Below are positions 48,801 through 58,143 of a stretch of 64,000 bases of DNA, piece by piece. The translations under genes and the position numbers were made by a program. The stretch is from Herbidospora mongoliensis (GTDB taxonomy: Bacteria > Actinomycetota > Actinomycetes > Streptosporangiales > Streptosporangiaceae). Location of the stretch: the NCBI RefSeq assembly GCF_001570545.1, contig NZ_BBXD01000008.1, positions 496,001 to 560,000 on the forward strand, written 5' to 3'. Positions within the stretch are counted from its first letter, which is position 1; every line of letters begins with the position of its first letter. The notes under the pieces were generated by a model. It was not told the origin of the DNA. It was given only the letters and a program-made list of their open reading frames with translations, and ran no database searches.

Positions 48801-51107
48801 TCAGCCGTTGTCGGGCGGGATGATCACGCCACCGCCGTTGTCCGGCGGCGGCGGCGGCTCGAAGTCGTTGCCGCCGTCGTTGTCGCCGCCCCGGTCGTCG
48901 CCGCGGTCGTCACCGCCGCGGTTGTCGCCGCGGTCGGGCTTCGGCTTGGGCTTGGGCTGGCACAGGCCCGGCGAGCAGCCGCCGAACTTGGACATGTCGA
49001 CCCGCGTGAACGACGTGGCCGGCACGCCCTTCAGCGCCTTCAGCATCGTGTCCTTCCAGATCGGGCCCGAGATCGAGGCGCCGTAGACGTACGGGAAGGA
49101 GTCGCCGCCGATGGTGACGCCGGTCAGGTCGTACTTGAAGGCGCCGCGCGGGTCGCCGATGCTGACGGCGGAGGCGAGGTCGGGGGTGTAGCCGGCGAAC
49201 CAGGCGGCGGTGTAGCCGTCGGTGGTGCCGGTCTTGCCGGCCGCGTCGCGGCCGATGCCGCCGACCCCGGTCATGGTGCCCTTGGTAAAGACGCCGCTGA
49301 GGATCGAGCTGGCCGCGTCGGCGACCTCCTCGTCGAGCACCTGGTCGCAGTCGGGCTTGTAGTTGGTGGCCTTGCCCTCGCGGTCGACGATCTCGGTGAT
49401 GACGATCGGCGCGCAGTACTTGCCGCGGGCGCCGATGGTGGCGTAGGCGTTGGCGACCGTCACCGGGTCCATCTCGTTGACGCCGAGGGTGAAGGTCGGG
49501 ACCTCGCGGAGGTCGGCGCCGTCGGCCCGGTGGATGCCCAGCTTCTTGGCCATCTTGACGACCTTGCAGAGGCCGACGTGCTCTTCGAGCTTCATGAAGA
49601 ACGTGTTCACCGAGCCCCAGGTGCCGGTCTGGAGGGTGTTGAACCCGCCGGCGCCCTCACTGGAGTTGAACACCTGGTGGGTCTCGCCGGTCCGGTTGCC
49701 CTCGCAGTCGCGGAACGGCGACAGCGAGTTGGTCGGGATGTCGTAGGTCTTGCCGGTGGCGAACCCGTCGTTCAGCTTCATGCCCTCGTCGAGGGCGGTC
49801 AGCAGGGTGATCACCTTGAACGTGGAGCCCGCCTGGAAGCCGGAACCGCCGCCGTGGGAGCGGTTGGCCGCCAGGTTGTAGCTCATCTCGTTCTTCTTCT
49901 TGTTGTCGCCGAACTTCCGGCTGGCGGCCAGCGCCTTGATCGAACCCGTGCCCGGTTCGACCAGCGCCTGGGCCGCGACCTGATCGTCGCTCGCGTAGAC
50001 GTGCTTCTTGATCGCCGCGTCGGCGGCCTTCTGCATCTTCGTGTCGAGCGTGGTGCGGATCGTCAGGCCACCGCGGTTCAGGAAGTCGCGCCGGGCCTTC
50101 TGCGTCTTGCCGAAGTCGGTGTTGTTCAGGATGTCGTTCTGCACGTAGAGGCAGAAGTAGGGGTAGGAGCTGTCCTCACAGCCGCCCGGCATCTTCTCGC
50201 CCTTGTAGCCGAGCTTCTCCTTCTTGGCCTCGGCCGCCTGGGCGAGCGAGATCTTGCCCAGCTCGGCCATCCGGTCGAGCACGGTGTTGCGGCGGCCCAG
50301 CAGCCGCTCGCGGAACTCCTTGCCCCGGCCCGGGTCGGTCTGGCTCGGGTTCTGCACCGCGCCGGCGAGCGTCGCCGCCTCGTGCAGGTCGAGCTCGGAG
50401 GCGTGCTTGTCGAAGAAGCGCTTGGACGCCGCCTCGATGCCGTAGGCGCCGTCACCGAAGTAGGAGATGTTCAGGTAACGATTGAGGATCTCGGCCTTGG
50501 AGTACTTCTTCTCGATGGCCATGGCGTAGCGGATCTCGTTCAATTTCCGCGTGTACGTCGCCTCGATCGCCTTCAGCTGATCTTCCTCGGTCTCGGCCGA
50601 GTTGAAGATGACCAGCTTCACGTACTGCTGGGTGATCGAGGAGCCACCCTGCACGACGCCGCCGCCGAAGATGTTCTTGGTGAGCGCGCGGACCGTTCCC
50701 TCGATGTCGAGGGCGCCGTGCTCGTAGAACCGGAAGTCCTCGATCGCGATGATCGCCTGCTGCATGACCGGCGCGATTTTGCTCAGCGGCACGGATTCGC
50801 GGTTCTGGAAGTAGAACTGCGCGATCTGCTTGCCGGCCGAGTCGAGCAGCACGGTCTTCTCGGGCAGCGGGGGCTCGTTGAGCTCCTCCGCCTCGATGCG
50901 CAGCGACTCGACGCCTGACTTGGCGCTGAACCCGGCTCCGCCCACGGCCGGCAGTCCGACCGCCGCGGCCAGCACACCGGCCATGGCAGCGGCCACGATG
51001 AGCTTGACGAGGGTCAAGATCGCGTTCCCGAAACGGGCTTTGCCTGAAGCTTGCACGAGGCTAAGCGTACTTCGGAGCAAGGGGAGATTCGGTACCAAAC
51101 GCACCAC
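48801..51107 (-). CDS. Class A penicillin-binding protein (glycosyltransferase/transpeptidase)
   Basis: 768 residues. A membrane helix near 32-55 is followed by the GT51 domain with catalytic EDFRFYEHGALD and GGSSITQQYVK, then the transpeptidase domain with SxxK as GSTFK, SxN as SVN and KTGTT. The C-terminus is a Pro/Asp/Gly/Arg-rich tail with RGGDDRGDDRGG. It polymerises and cross-links peptidoglycan outside the membrane and is like mycobacterial PonA. The start (GTG 51107) is uncertain. Divergent from wblA, an arrangement common in actinomycetes. Confidence 0.92.
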   Translation of the reverse strand: MVRLVPNLPLLRSTLSLVQASGKARFGNAILTLVKLIVAAAMAGVLAAAVGLPAVGGAGFSAKSGVESLRIEAEELNEPPLPEKTVLLDSAGKQIAQFYFQNRESVPLSKIAPVMQQAIIAIEDFRFYEHGALDIEGTVRALTKNIFGGGVVQGGSSITQQYVKLVIFNSAETEEDQLKAIEATYTRKLNEIRYAMAIEKKYSKAEILNRYLNISYFGDGAYGIEAASKRFFDKHASELDLHEAATLAGAVQNPSQTDPGRGKEFRERLLGRRNTVLDRMAELGKISLAQAAEAKKEKLGYKGEKMPGGCEDSSYPYFCLYVQNDILNNTDFGKTQKARRDFLNRGGLTIRTTLDTKMQKAADAAIKKHVYASDDQVAAQALVEPGTGSIKALAASRKFGDNKKKNEMSYNLAANRSHGGGSGFQAGSTFKVITLLTALDEGMKLNDGFATGKTYDIPTNSLSPFRDCEGNRTGETHQVFNSSEGAGGFNTLQTGTWGSVNTFFMKLEEHVGLCKVVKMAKKLGIHRADGADLREVPTFTLGVNEMDPVTVANAYATIGARGKYCAPIVITEIVDREGKATNYKPDCDQVLDEEVADAASSILSGVFTKGTMTGVGGIGRDAAGKTGTTDGYTAAWFAGYTPDLASAVSIGDPRGAFKYDLTGVTIGGDSFPYVYGASISGPIWKDTMLKALKGVPATSFTRVDMSKFGGCSPGLCQPKPKPKPDRGDNRGGDDRGDDRGGDNDGGNDFEPPPPPDNGGGVIIPPDNG

Positions 51108-51305
51108 GTCGCATTACCCGCGCTTGAGATGACTAGTCATCTCCGGACACCGCCCCCCGCCAAATTTGGTCCCTGCGGGTCTGTCCATTCGGATGCGGAG
51201 TCTCATACGTTCTCCTCTGCGGCAACTGAATTTAGGAGGCTCGGCGACCGCGCCCGTCGGCCCCAGAAGTCACGACTGACCACCTAAGGGGAGTGGGGTC
51301 GAAAA

Positions 51306-51602
51306 ATGTGGATCACGGATTGGACCTCCCGTGCCGCCTGTCGAGGTGCGGATCCTGACGCTCTGTTCGTTCAGGGCGCCGCACAAAACCGGGCGAAGTT
51401 GATCTGTCGAGGATGCCCTGTCCGTACCGAATGCCTCGCCGATGCGCTGGACAATCGCATCGAGTTCGGGGTTTGGGGCGGAATGACCGAACGGGAAAGG
51501 CGCGCCCTCCTGCGCCGTCGGCCCGACGTCGACTCCTGGCGCGACCTGCTGGAGCTGGCGAAGGAAGAATACGAACGCACCAATGAGCTGATCGCCGGCT
51601 GA
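51306..51602 (+). CDS. wblA: WhiB-family regulator WblA
   Basis: 98 residues. The four cluster cysteines are Cys12, Cys34, Cys37 and Cys43 (C-x21-C-x2-C-x5-C), followed by the G[VI]WGG turn as FGVWGGMTERERRALLRRRP and a basic C-terminus. FVQGAAQNRAK and RTECLADALDNR are characteristic of the WblA/WhiB4 branch, which controls development and antibiotic production in Streptomyces and redox response in mycobacteria. A leader of nearly 200 bp precedes it, and a [4Fe-4S] cluster is expected from the cysteines. Confidence 0.9.
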   Translation: MWITDWTSRAACRGADPDALFVQGAAQNRAKLICRGCPVRTECLADALDNRIEFGVWGGMTERERRALLRRRPDVDSWRDLLELAKEEYERTNELIAG

Positions 51603-51605
51603 CCC

Positions 51606-52724
51606 TCAGCGCTTGGCCAGGAGTTCCCCGATCTCACGCAATCCGTCGAGATCGTGAACATCCTGTGACATCGCGGGCACCTGGGTGGCCGGCACAGTGG
51701 GGTGGGCCGAGGCGAAACGTTCCTGCTCCCGGTGCTCGCGAGCGGCGAGTTGCATCCGTCCGGCGTGCAGTCTCAGCACGGCGGCGGTCAGCTCGTGTTC
51801 ACCACGTGACTCCAGGTCTTCCGCGGCGGCGGTGCTCCGCGCCGCGGACAGACCGGGAGCCGGTGAGCGGTGCACCCGGTTGACCACCAGGCCGGCCAGC
51901 GGCATCCGCTCCTCGGCGAGTCGCTCCACGAAATAGGAGGCTTCCCGCATCGCGTCACGCTCCGGCGTGGCCACCACGACGAACGCGGTGCCGGGAGCCT
52001 GCAGCAGCTGGTAGGTCTGCTCCGCCCGCTGACGGAATCCACCGAAGACGGCGTCCAGCGCGGAGACGAACGTCTGGATGTCCTTCAGCACCTGGGCGCC
52101 GAGCACCTTCGTCAGCACTCCGGCCACGAGGCCGAACCCGGCGTTGAGGATCTTGAACGCGCTGCGTCCGCCCGCCTTGGCGGGCGCCATCAGCAGCCGG
52201 ATCAGTTTTCCGTCGAGGAAGCGCCCGAGGCGTTCGGGCGCGTCGAGGAAGTCGAGCGCCGACCGTGACGGCGGCGTGTCGACGATGATCAGATCCCACT
52301 CGCCCGACCGCCGGAGCTGGCCGAGCTTCTCCATGGCCATGTATTCCTGGGTGCCGGAGAAACTCGACGAGAGCGACTGGTAGAAGGGGTTCGTCAGGAT
52401 CTGGCGGGCCCGCTCGGGGTCGGCGTGGGCCTCGATGATCTCGTCGAAGGTCCGCTTCATGTCGAGCATCATGGCGAACAGCTCGCCGTCGGCCCCCGCC
52501 ACCTTGCGCGGGGTGTTGTCGAGCGAGGTCAGCCCCATCGACTGGGCCAGCCGCCTCGCCGGGTCGACCGTGAGCACCACCACGTTGCGGCCGCGTTCGG
52601 CCGCCCGCAGCCCCAGGGCCGCCGCCGTGGTCGTCTTGCCGACGCCGCCCGACCCGCAGCACACCACGATCCGGGTGCCCGGGTCGTCGATGATGCCGTC
52701 GAGATCAAGCTCGGGCGTGGTCAT
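51606..52724 (-). CDS. ArsA/Get3-like ATPase (second of a pair)
   Basis: 372 residues. Deviant Walker A CGSGGVGKTTTAAALG (about 22-37), switch I VLTVDPARRLAQSMG, and DLIIVDTPPSRSALDFLD as Walker B/switch II. These are the ArsA/Get3 features; no arsenic genes are near. The gene overlaps its partner by 4 bp (ATGA). In actinomycetes this pair lies next to wblA and ponA and its role is not settled; a Get3-like client-protein function is possible. The stop is 4 bp from the wblA stop. Confidence 0.88.
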   Translation of the reverse strand: MTTPELDLDGIIDDPGTRIVVCCGSGGVGKTTTAAALGLRAAERGRNVVVLTVDPARRLAQSMGLTSLDNTPRKVAGADGELFAMMLDMKRTFDEIIEAHADPERARQILTNPFYQSLSSSFSGTQEYMAMEKLGQLRRSGEWDLIIVDTPPSRSALDFLDAPERLGRFLDGKLIRLLMAPAKAGGRSAFKILNAGFGLVAGVLTKVLGAQVLKDIQTFVSALDAVFGGFRQRAEQTYQLLQAPGTAFVVVATPERDAMREASYFVERLAEERMPLAGLVVNRVHRSPAPGLSAARSTAAAEDLESRGEHELTAAVLRLHAGRMQLAAREHREQERFASAHPTVPATQVPAMSQDVHDLDGLREIGELLAKR

Positions 52725-53701
52725 GCGGCTCCTTGCGTGCGGATCGCTTCGGCGAGTTCGTAGAGGCCCGCGAGGTCGGCGCCGTCCGCCAGCAGGGGCA
52801 GTTCATATCGTGGCACCCCGACGGTCTCCAGCGCGTCGCGCTCGGTTCTTTCGAGCTCGGCCCGCCGCTGCTGCTCGACGACCTCGCCGCCGAGGGCCTC
52901 GGCGATGACCGCCGCGTTGCCGTCGTCGCCCAGCCCGGCCGCCTTCACGCCCATGGCCAGTTCGGCCAGGTCGAAAGGGCCTTCGAGGACGGGGTCGACG
53001 GTCCGGACCATGTTGACGAAGATCCCGCCCACGGGCAGTTTGGCCGCGTGTAGCTCGGTGACGCCGTCGAGGGTCTCCTGGACGGGCATCTCCTCCAGCA
53101 GGGTGACGAAGTGGACGGCCGTCTCGGGCGAGGCCATCACTCCCCGCACCATGTCGGCATGGGCGCGTACCGGGCCGACTCTCGCCAGGCCGGCCACCTC
53201 TTGGGTGACGTTGAGGAAACGGCTGACCCGGCCGGTCGGCGGGGCGTCCATGACGACGGTGTCGTACACCCTCTTGCCGGTTCTGTCGCGCCGCCGGACC
53301 GCCTCGCTGGTCTTGCCCGTGACCAGGACGTCACGGAGGCCCGGGGCGATCGTGGTGGCGAAGTCGACCACTCCCATCTTGGTCAGCGCCTTGCCCATGC
53401 GCTTGAGCCCGTAGAACATCTCGAGGTATTCGAGCATCGCCTCTTCGGGGTCGATCGCCAGAGCGTGGACGTCACCGCCTCCCGGAGCCACCGCGATGCG
53501 GCGCTCCTCGTAGGGAAGCGGTGGAAGGTCGAAGACCTGCGCGATGCCCTGGCGGCCCTCCACCTCCACGAGCAGCACCTTGCGGCCGCCGGCCGCGAGT
53601 GCCAGGGCGAGTGCGGCGGCCACAGTGGTCTTGCCGGTACCGCCCTTGCCGGTCACGACATGGAGACGCACTCCGTCCCAGTCGGTGTCGCGAGATCTCA
53701 C
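52721..53701 (-). CDS. ArsA/Get3-like ATPase (first of a pair)
   Basis: 326 residues from GTG 53701. P-loop TGKGGTGKTTVAAALALALA (about 15-33), EVEGRQGIAQVFD switch, YDTVVMDAPPTGRVSRFL. The P-loop is intact, unlike pairs where one partner has lost ATPase residues. It is translationally coupled to the second ATPase gene, so the two may form a heterodimer. Divergent from the small DUF4177 gene, with 69 bp between starts. Confidence 0.87.
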   Translation of the reverse strand: MRSRDTDWDGVRLHVVTGKGGTGKTTVAAALALALAAGGRKVLLVEVEGRQGIAQVFDLPPLPYEERRIAVAPGGGDVHALAIDPEEAMLEYLEMFYGLKRMGKALTKMGVVDFATTIAPGLRDVLVTGKTSEAVRRRDRTGKRVYDTVVMDAPPTGRVSRFLNVTQEVAGLARVGPVRAHADMVRGVMASPETAVHFVTLLEEMPVQETLDGVTELHAAKLPVGGIFVNMVRTVDPVLEGPFDLAELAMGVKAAGLGDDGNAAVIAEALGGEVVEQQRRAELERTERDALETVGVPRYELPLLADGADLAGLYELAEAIRTQGAA

Positions 53702-53770
53702 ACCCGTGAGGCTACCCAAAGGGCTTTTCCCGATACGCCGAGGCCTGCTGGGTATCGATAACCTTCCGCC

Positions 53771-53926
53771 ATGACGAAGTGGGAGTACGTGACCGTGCCG
53801 CTGCTGACGCACGCGACCAAGCAGATCCTCGACAACTGGGGTGAGGACGGCTGGGAGCTCGTGGCCGTCATCCCCGGCCCGAACCCCGAGCAGCTCGTGG
53901 CCTACATGAAGCGGGCCAAGGCGTGA
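53771..53926 (+). CDS. DUF4177 microprotein
   Basis: 51 residues from ATG 53771: MTKWEYVTVPLLTHATKQIL then DNWGEDGWELVAVIPG. The WEY start and the LDNWGEDGWELVAV strand are the DUF4177 signature. Function unknown. Its stop TGA overlaps the GTG start of the RidA gene by 4 bp, so they are coupled. The same small gene next to RidA and Crp recurs in actinomycetes. Confidence 0.85.
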   Translation: MTKWEYVTVPLLTHATKQILDNWGEDGWELVAVIPGPNPEQLVAYMKRAKA

Positions 53927-54375
53927 GTTCCCCCGAAGACCGCCTGGCGGCCCTGGGGCTGTCGCTGCCCGACGTGGTGGCCCCGCTGGCGGCCTACGTC
54001 CCGGCGGTCCGCTCGGGCGCTCACGTGTACACCTCGGGCCAGCTGCCCATCGCCGCCGGGGAGCTGCTCAAGACCGGCAAGGTCGGCGCGGAGGTCACCC
54101 CCGAGGAGGCCTACGAGCTGGCGAAGCTCTGCGCCCTGAACGCCATCGCGGCGCTCAGGTCCGTCGTCGACCTCGACCAGGTCGTCGGGATCGTGAAGGT
54201 CGTCGGTTTCGTCGCCTCGGCTCCTGACTTCACCGGCCAGCCGCAGGTCGTGAACGGCGCCAGCGAGCTCCTCGGCGAGGTCTTCCAGGGTGCCCACGCC
54301 CGCAGCGCGGTCGGCGTGGCCGTGTTGCCCAGAGATGCCCCGGTCGAGGTGGAACTGATCGCCGAGATCCGTTAG
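53923..54375 (+). CDS. RidA-family enamine/imine deaminase
   Basis: 150 residues from GTG 53923. The trimeric YjgF/RidA fold shows VYTSGQLPI near residue 38, AALNAIAAL-type helix LCALNAIAALRSVV, and the substrate-binding Arg in HARSAVGVAVLP with the following VEVELIAEI. RidA hydrolyses reactive enamines such as 2-aminoacrylate made by PLP enzymes. It is the second gene of a run that continues to the IMPase-like gene. Confidence 0.88.
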   Translation: MSSPEDRLAALGLSLPDVVAPLAAYVPAVRSGAHVYTSGQLPIAAGELLKTGKVGAEVTPEEAYELAKLCALNAIAALRSVVDLDQVVGIVKVVGFVASAPDFTGQPQVVNGASELLGEVFQGAHARSAVGVAVLPRDAPVEVELIAEIR

Positions 54376-54390
54376 ATCTACACTCGGGGC

Positions 54391-55173
54391 GTGGACATTC
54401 CGCTGCCGGGCGAGCTGGGTGAACGGGCGCGTGACCTGCTGGCCGGGCGGCTCGTCCCGGTCCCGCCCCGGGCCGCCGCCACGGTGGCCCTGCTGCGGGA
54501 GCCGCCTCTGGAGGTCTACCTGCTCCGGCGGGCGGCGACCATGGCCTTCGCGGCCGGCGCCTACGTCTTTCCCGGGGGCTCCGTCGATCCCCGGGACGCC
54601 GGCCACGACATCGGCTGGGCCGGGCCTTCGCCCGCCGAATGGGCCGCCGCGCTGAACGCCGACGAGGACACGGCGCGGGGCCTCGTCTGCGCGGCGGTGC
54701 GCGAGACCTTCGAGGAGAGCGGTGTCCTGCTGGCCGGAGATCCGGTCGACGACACGACCATGTGGGAGGCCGAGCGGCTGGCCCTGATCGGCAGGGAGCT
54801 CTCGTTCGCCGATTTCCTGGCCACGAACGGCCTGGTACTCAGGTCTGACCTGCTGAAACCGTGGGCCCACTGGATCACGCCGGAGATCGAGACCCGCCGG
54901 TTCGACACCCGCTTCTTCGTGGCGGCGCTGCCCTCGGGCCAGCGGACCAGGGATGTGGGCGGCGAGGCCGACACGGTCGTCTGGCACAGCCCCGCCGAGG
55001 CCCTCGCCTCCGGATATTTCCTGATGCCGCCCACGCTGCACACGTTGACCATGCTGACGGCCTCCGAGACGATCGCGGACGTGTTCGCCGCCGACCCCAA
55101 GATCACCACAGTGATGCCCGCCCCGGTCGAGAGGAACGGCCAGATGGTCCTGACCACCGAAGGACAGATCTGA
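54391..55173 (+). CDS. Nudix hydrolase, NUDT19/RNF-like with split box
   Basis: 260 residues from GTG 54391. The Nudix fold begins with VYLLRRAATMAFAAGAYVFPGGSVDP; the catalytic part AAVRETFEESGVL (RExxEExG) is separated from the GG turn by an insertion of about 25 residues, as in NUDT19 and related CoA/acyl-CoA pyrophosphatases. KPWAHWITPEIETRRFDTRFFVA is also typical of this group. The stop overlaps the MBL start by 1 bp (TGATG). Confidence 0.86.
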   Translation: MDIPLPGELGERARDLLAGRLVPVPPRAAATVALLREPPLEVYLLRRAATMAFAAGAYVFPGGSVDPRDAGHDIGWAGPSPAEWAAALNADEDTARGLVCAAVRETFEESGVLLAGDPVDDTTMWEAERLALIGRELSFADFLATNGLVLRSDLLKPWAHWITPEIETRRFDTRFFVAALPSGQRTRDVGGEADTVVWHSPAEALASGYFLMPPTLHTLTMLTASETIADVFAADPKITTVMPAPVERNGQMVLTTEGQI

Positions 55174-55955
55174 TGAGCGGGCTCCCGCTGCCGATCGACG
55201 GTTCGGGAACCCCGACCGCGACCAACGTGCTGGCCCCCAACGCGTCCCCGATGACTCTCGACGGGACCAACACCTGGGTGATCGGCCGTGGCGAGTCGGT
55301 CGCGGTGGTCGACCCCGGTCCCGACGACGAGGCCCACCTTTCGACGGTGGTCTCCAGACTGGGCGACCGGAACGTGGAGGTCATCCTCCTCACCCACGGC
55401 CACGAAGATCACAGCGGCGGAGCCCGGCGGTTCGCCGAACTGGTGAATTCTCCGGTACGAGCCCTCGACCGCACCCACGTGCTGGGCGAAGAGGGCCTGG
55501 AGGACGGCGACGCCCTGACGGTCGGCGGCGTGGAGATCCGGGTGATCGGCACCCCCGGCCACTCGTTCGACTCCCTGTGCTTCTGGCTCCCGGACGACAG
55601 CGCCCTGCTGACCGGCGACACCATCCTGGGCCGGGGATCGACGGTCATCGCGCCCGACGGCGACCTGGCCGACTACCTGCGCAGCCTCGACAAGCTCCGC
55701 GCCATGGCCGAACTGGCCGAGGCCGAGGCCCTGCTCCCGGGCCACGGCCCGATCCTGGCCGACCCCGTCGGCAAGCTCGACGAGTACATGACCCACCGCA
55801 GGCAGCGCCTCGACCAGATCCGCCAGGCGATCAGGGACGGCGCCCGCGACGCCGGGGAGATCGTGGAAATGGTCTACGCGGACGTCCCGAAGGATCTCTG
55901 GCCGGCGGCGCGGATGTCGGTGGCCGCGCAGCTCAACTACCTGAAGACCCGCTGA
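55173..55955 (+). CDS. MBL-fold hydrolase, LACTB2-like
   Basis: 260 residues. The zinc motif is THGHEDHSGG (HxHxDH), with VDPGPDD before it and GTPGHSFDS plus LTGDTILGRGST after it; GHGPI carries the last His. It matches the LACTB2/RNase-like group of MBL proteins that keep a C-terminal winged-helix extension (RQRLDQIRQAI, VPKDLWPAARMSVAAQLNYL). Likely a nuclease or thioester hydrolase. It lies in the same run as the Nudix gene. Confidence 0.86.
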   Translation: MSGLPLPIDGSGTPTATNVLAPNASPMTLDGTNTWVIGRGESVAVVDPGPDDEAHLSTVVSRLGDRNVEVILLTHGHEDHSGGARRFAELVNSPVRALDRTHVLGEEGLEDGDALTVGGVEIRVIGTPGHSFDSLCFWLPDDSALLTGDTILGRGSTVIAPDGDLADYLRSLDKLRAMAELAEAEALLPGHGPILADPVGKLDEYMTHRRQRLDQIRQAIRDGARDAGEIVEMVYADVPKDLWPAARMSVAAQLNYLKTR

Positions 55956-55957
55956 CC

Positions 55958-56818
55958 TTGCGAGACCACCTCATCGACGTGGTGCGGACGGTGATCGGGG
56001 AGATCCGCCCGAAGCTGGTCGCCGCGGCCCTGTCCGGTGATCGCTCCGAGCACCGGAACCTCCGCCACGCGGACAACTTCCTGTCCTCGCACGATCTCTG
56101 GCTGCACCGGCGCTACCGGGAACTCCTCGCCGAGCGTTTCGCGTCCTTCGTCTACGCGTCGGAGGAAGGCGACCCCGAAGTGGTCGGCCCCGACCCGGAT
56201 CCGGACCTCTGCGTTCTCGTCGACCCGCTCGACACGAGTGAACTGGCCGTGCGCGGCCTGAACGGCTACACGCAGATCCTGGTCTATTCGCGAGCGCTGG
56301 GCCGCCCTCTCGCGGCGGCGGTCGGCGACCTCTTCCACCATTTCCAGGTCTATGTGGCGGCCGAGGGCGAGGCGCATGTCCTGACCCAAGACGGAGACCG
56401 GCATCCTTTGCGCGTGGACGGAATGTCCGTGCCGCTCCGCGATTCGCTGGTGACGAATTTCCTGATGAAGCCGGCCGACCGTTTCGGCCCGCTGGCCCGG
56501 CAGACACGGCTGCTGGCGGCGCTCAGTGAGGGCCGGGGACGAATAGGCCTCGATTTCGGCTCCATCGGCCTGTGCCACGTCGCGGCGGGCTTCACCGACG
56601 CCGTGGTCGAATTCGCCAAGGGTTTCGCGATCTGGGACCTGGCTCCCGGCGCGTACATCCTGAATTGCGCCGGGGGCGGCGTCTATGACCTGACGGGAGC
56701 CCCGATCAGCCTCGACGGCCTTCTCACCGACATCGGCGCGGCCATGAGCACGCGGCGGAAATTCGTCGCGACCAGAGACGAAACGCTGGCGCGCGACATC
56801 CTCCGCCTCATCGGCTAG
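55958..56818 (+). CDS. Inositol monophosphatase-family protein
   Basis: 286 residues from TTG 55958 (LRDHLIDVVRTVIGEI), 2 bp after the MBL stop. Metal-site motifs: the acidic SEEGDPE (about residue 68), DPLDTSELAVRG (DPxDxT-like, about 88-95) and WDLAPGAYIL (WDxAPG). These place it in the Mg-dependent IMPase/FBPase superfamily acting on phosphate monoesters. The N-terminal part (DNFLSSHDLWLHRRYRELL) is like CysQ/IMPase forms. It overlaps crp tail to tail by 4 bp. Confidence 0.82.
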   Translation: MRDHLIDVVRTVIGEIRPKLVAAALSGDRSEHRNLRHADNFLSSHDLWLHRRYRELLAERFASFVYASEEGDPEVVGPDPDPDLCVLVDPLDTSELAVRGLNGYTQILVYSRALGRPLAAAVGDLFHHFQVYVAAEGEAHVLTQDGDRHPLRVDGMSVPLRDSLVTNFLMKPADRFGPLARQTRLLAALSEGRGRIGLDFGSIGLCHVAAGFTDAVVEFAKGFAIWDLAPGAYILNCAGGGVYDLTGAPISLDGLLTDIGAAMSTRRKFVATRDETLARDILRLIG

Positions 56819-57495
56819 CGCGAGCGGTTGTAGAGACGCTCCATGTCCATGATCACAACGGCCTTGGCCTCGATGCGCAGCCAGCCACGGCCCGCGAAGT
56901 CGGCCAGCGCCTTGTTCACGGTCTCCCGGGACGCCCCGACGAGCTGGGCCAGTTCTTCCTGCGTCAGGTCGTGGTGGACCCGGATGCCGTCTTCGACCTT
57001 CTGCCCGAACCGCTCGGCCAGGTCGAGGAGCGCCTTCGCGACCCGTCCGGGCACGTCGGTGAACACCAGGTCGGCCAGCACGTCGTTGGTCCGCCGCAGC
57101 CGCTGAGCCAGGGCCCGCAGCAGGTGGAGAGCCACCTCGGGCCGCCCGGTGAGCCAGGGCCGCAGGTCGTCGTGGGACAGACCGGCCAGCTTCACATCGG
57201 TCAGCGCGATGGCCGAGGCCGTGCGCGGGCGCGGATCGAACAGCGAGAGCTCGCCGAACATCTCGGACGGCCCCAGGACCGACAGGAGGTTCTCCCGCCC
57301 GTCGGACGCCGTGCGGGCCAGCTTGATCTTGCCCTCGAGGACCACGTAGAGGGTGGCCCCGGTCTCGTTTTCACTGAACAGGGTCTGACCCTTGGTCAGA
57401 GTCACTTCGGTGATGCTTGTGCGGAGGGCCGCGGCGCTCTCACGGTCGAGCGCGGAGAAGAGGGGGGCCCTGCTCAAGACTTCTTCGGTGCTCAT
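56815..57495 (-). CDS. crp: Crp/Fnr-type global regulator
   Basis: 226 residues. Cyclic-nucleotide domain with FGELSLFDPRPRTASAIA (the phosphate-binding cassette G-E-L-S...R-T-A, fitting cAMP), dimer helix, and winged helix LTQEELAQLVGASRETVNKALADF. The high similarity of layout to the actinomycete Crp/GlxR group and its place next to Nudix and MBL genes support this name. It would control development and carbon-linked genes. Start ATG 57495. Confidence 0.88.
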   Translation of the reverse strand: MSTEEVLSRAPLFSALDRESAAALRTSITEVTLTKGQTLFSENETGATLYVVLEGKIKLARTASDGRENLLSVLGPSEMFGELSLFDPRPRTASAIALTDVKLAGLSHDDLRPWLTGRPEVALHLLRALAQRLRRTNDVLADLVFTDVPGRVAKALLDLAERFGQKVEDGIRVHHDLTQEELAQLVGASRETVNKALADFAGRGWLRIEAKAVVIMDMERLYNRSR

Positions 57496-57536
57496 GCCTG
57501 CCTCCCAACTTCATTCGCGATCGTAGCCATTGTGGC

Positions 57537-58127
57537 CTATGCCCCGCCTTCCGCATCACCTGGACCACCAGAAAGCAGACGTCGGACGGCTGTCGCGACG
57601 TAGTGAGCCCGCTCGTCGGGCGTGACGGTCTCGACCACGGCGGCGGATTCGGGGTTGACGGCGGTCCACACCAAGGAGAGATGGAGCACCAGGTTCATGA
57701 GGATGCCGGGCGGGAACTCGGTGGTCAGGATCCCCTCGGCCTGGGCCTTGGCGATGACCTCGACCTTGTGCCGCATGCTCTCCACGGCCAGCGGCACCGG
57801 CGGATCGCCGGCCCGCTCCAGACGCTGCCAGGTCGCCAGCCGGGCGACCTGCGGGTGGGCCTCATAGCCTCTGGCCAGCGCGGCGGCGTAGCCCGGGAGG
57901 TCGTGGGCGTCGATCGGGGTCTCCCGCACGATCCGCTCGACGATCCCGTTGAAGACGGCGTCGAAGAGCTGATCCTTGCTGCCGAAGTAGTGGTAGATCT
58001 GCGCCTTGTTGGTGCCGGCCACCGCCGCGACGCGGTCGACCCGGGCCCCGGCGATGCCGTATTCGGCGAACTCCTCCAGGGCGGCGTCGAGCAGGCGCTG
58101 TCGGGTGGCGTCGGCTTTGCCAGGCAT
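57537..58127 (-). CDS. TetR-family repressor
   Basis: 196 residues. The N-terminal DNA-binding domain reads ATRQRLLDAALEEFAEYGIA with VDRVAAVAGTNKAQIYHYFG (about 7-55); the rest is a helical ligand domain. It is divergent from an SDR gene, and two near-identical 12-bp palindromes lie in the 98-bp gap, so it almost certainly represses both. The ligand is unknown, probably a substrate or product of the SDR. Confidence 0.9.
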   Translation of the reverse strand: MPGKADATRQRLLDAALEEFAEYGIAGARVDRVAAVAGTNKAQIYHYFGSKDQLFDAVFNGIVERIVRETPIDAHDLPGYAAALARGYEAHPQVARLATWQRLERAGDPPVPLAVESMRHKVEVIAKAQAEGILTTEFPPGILMNLVLHLSLVWTAVNPESAAVVETVTPDERAHYVATAVRRLLSGGPGDAEGGA

Positions 58128-58143
58128 GCCCCAAGACTATTTT

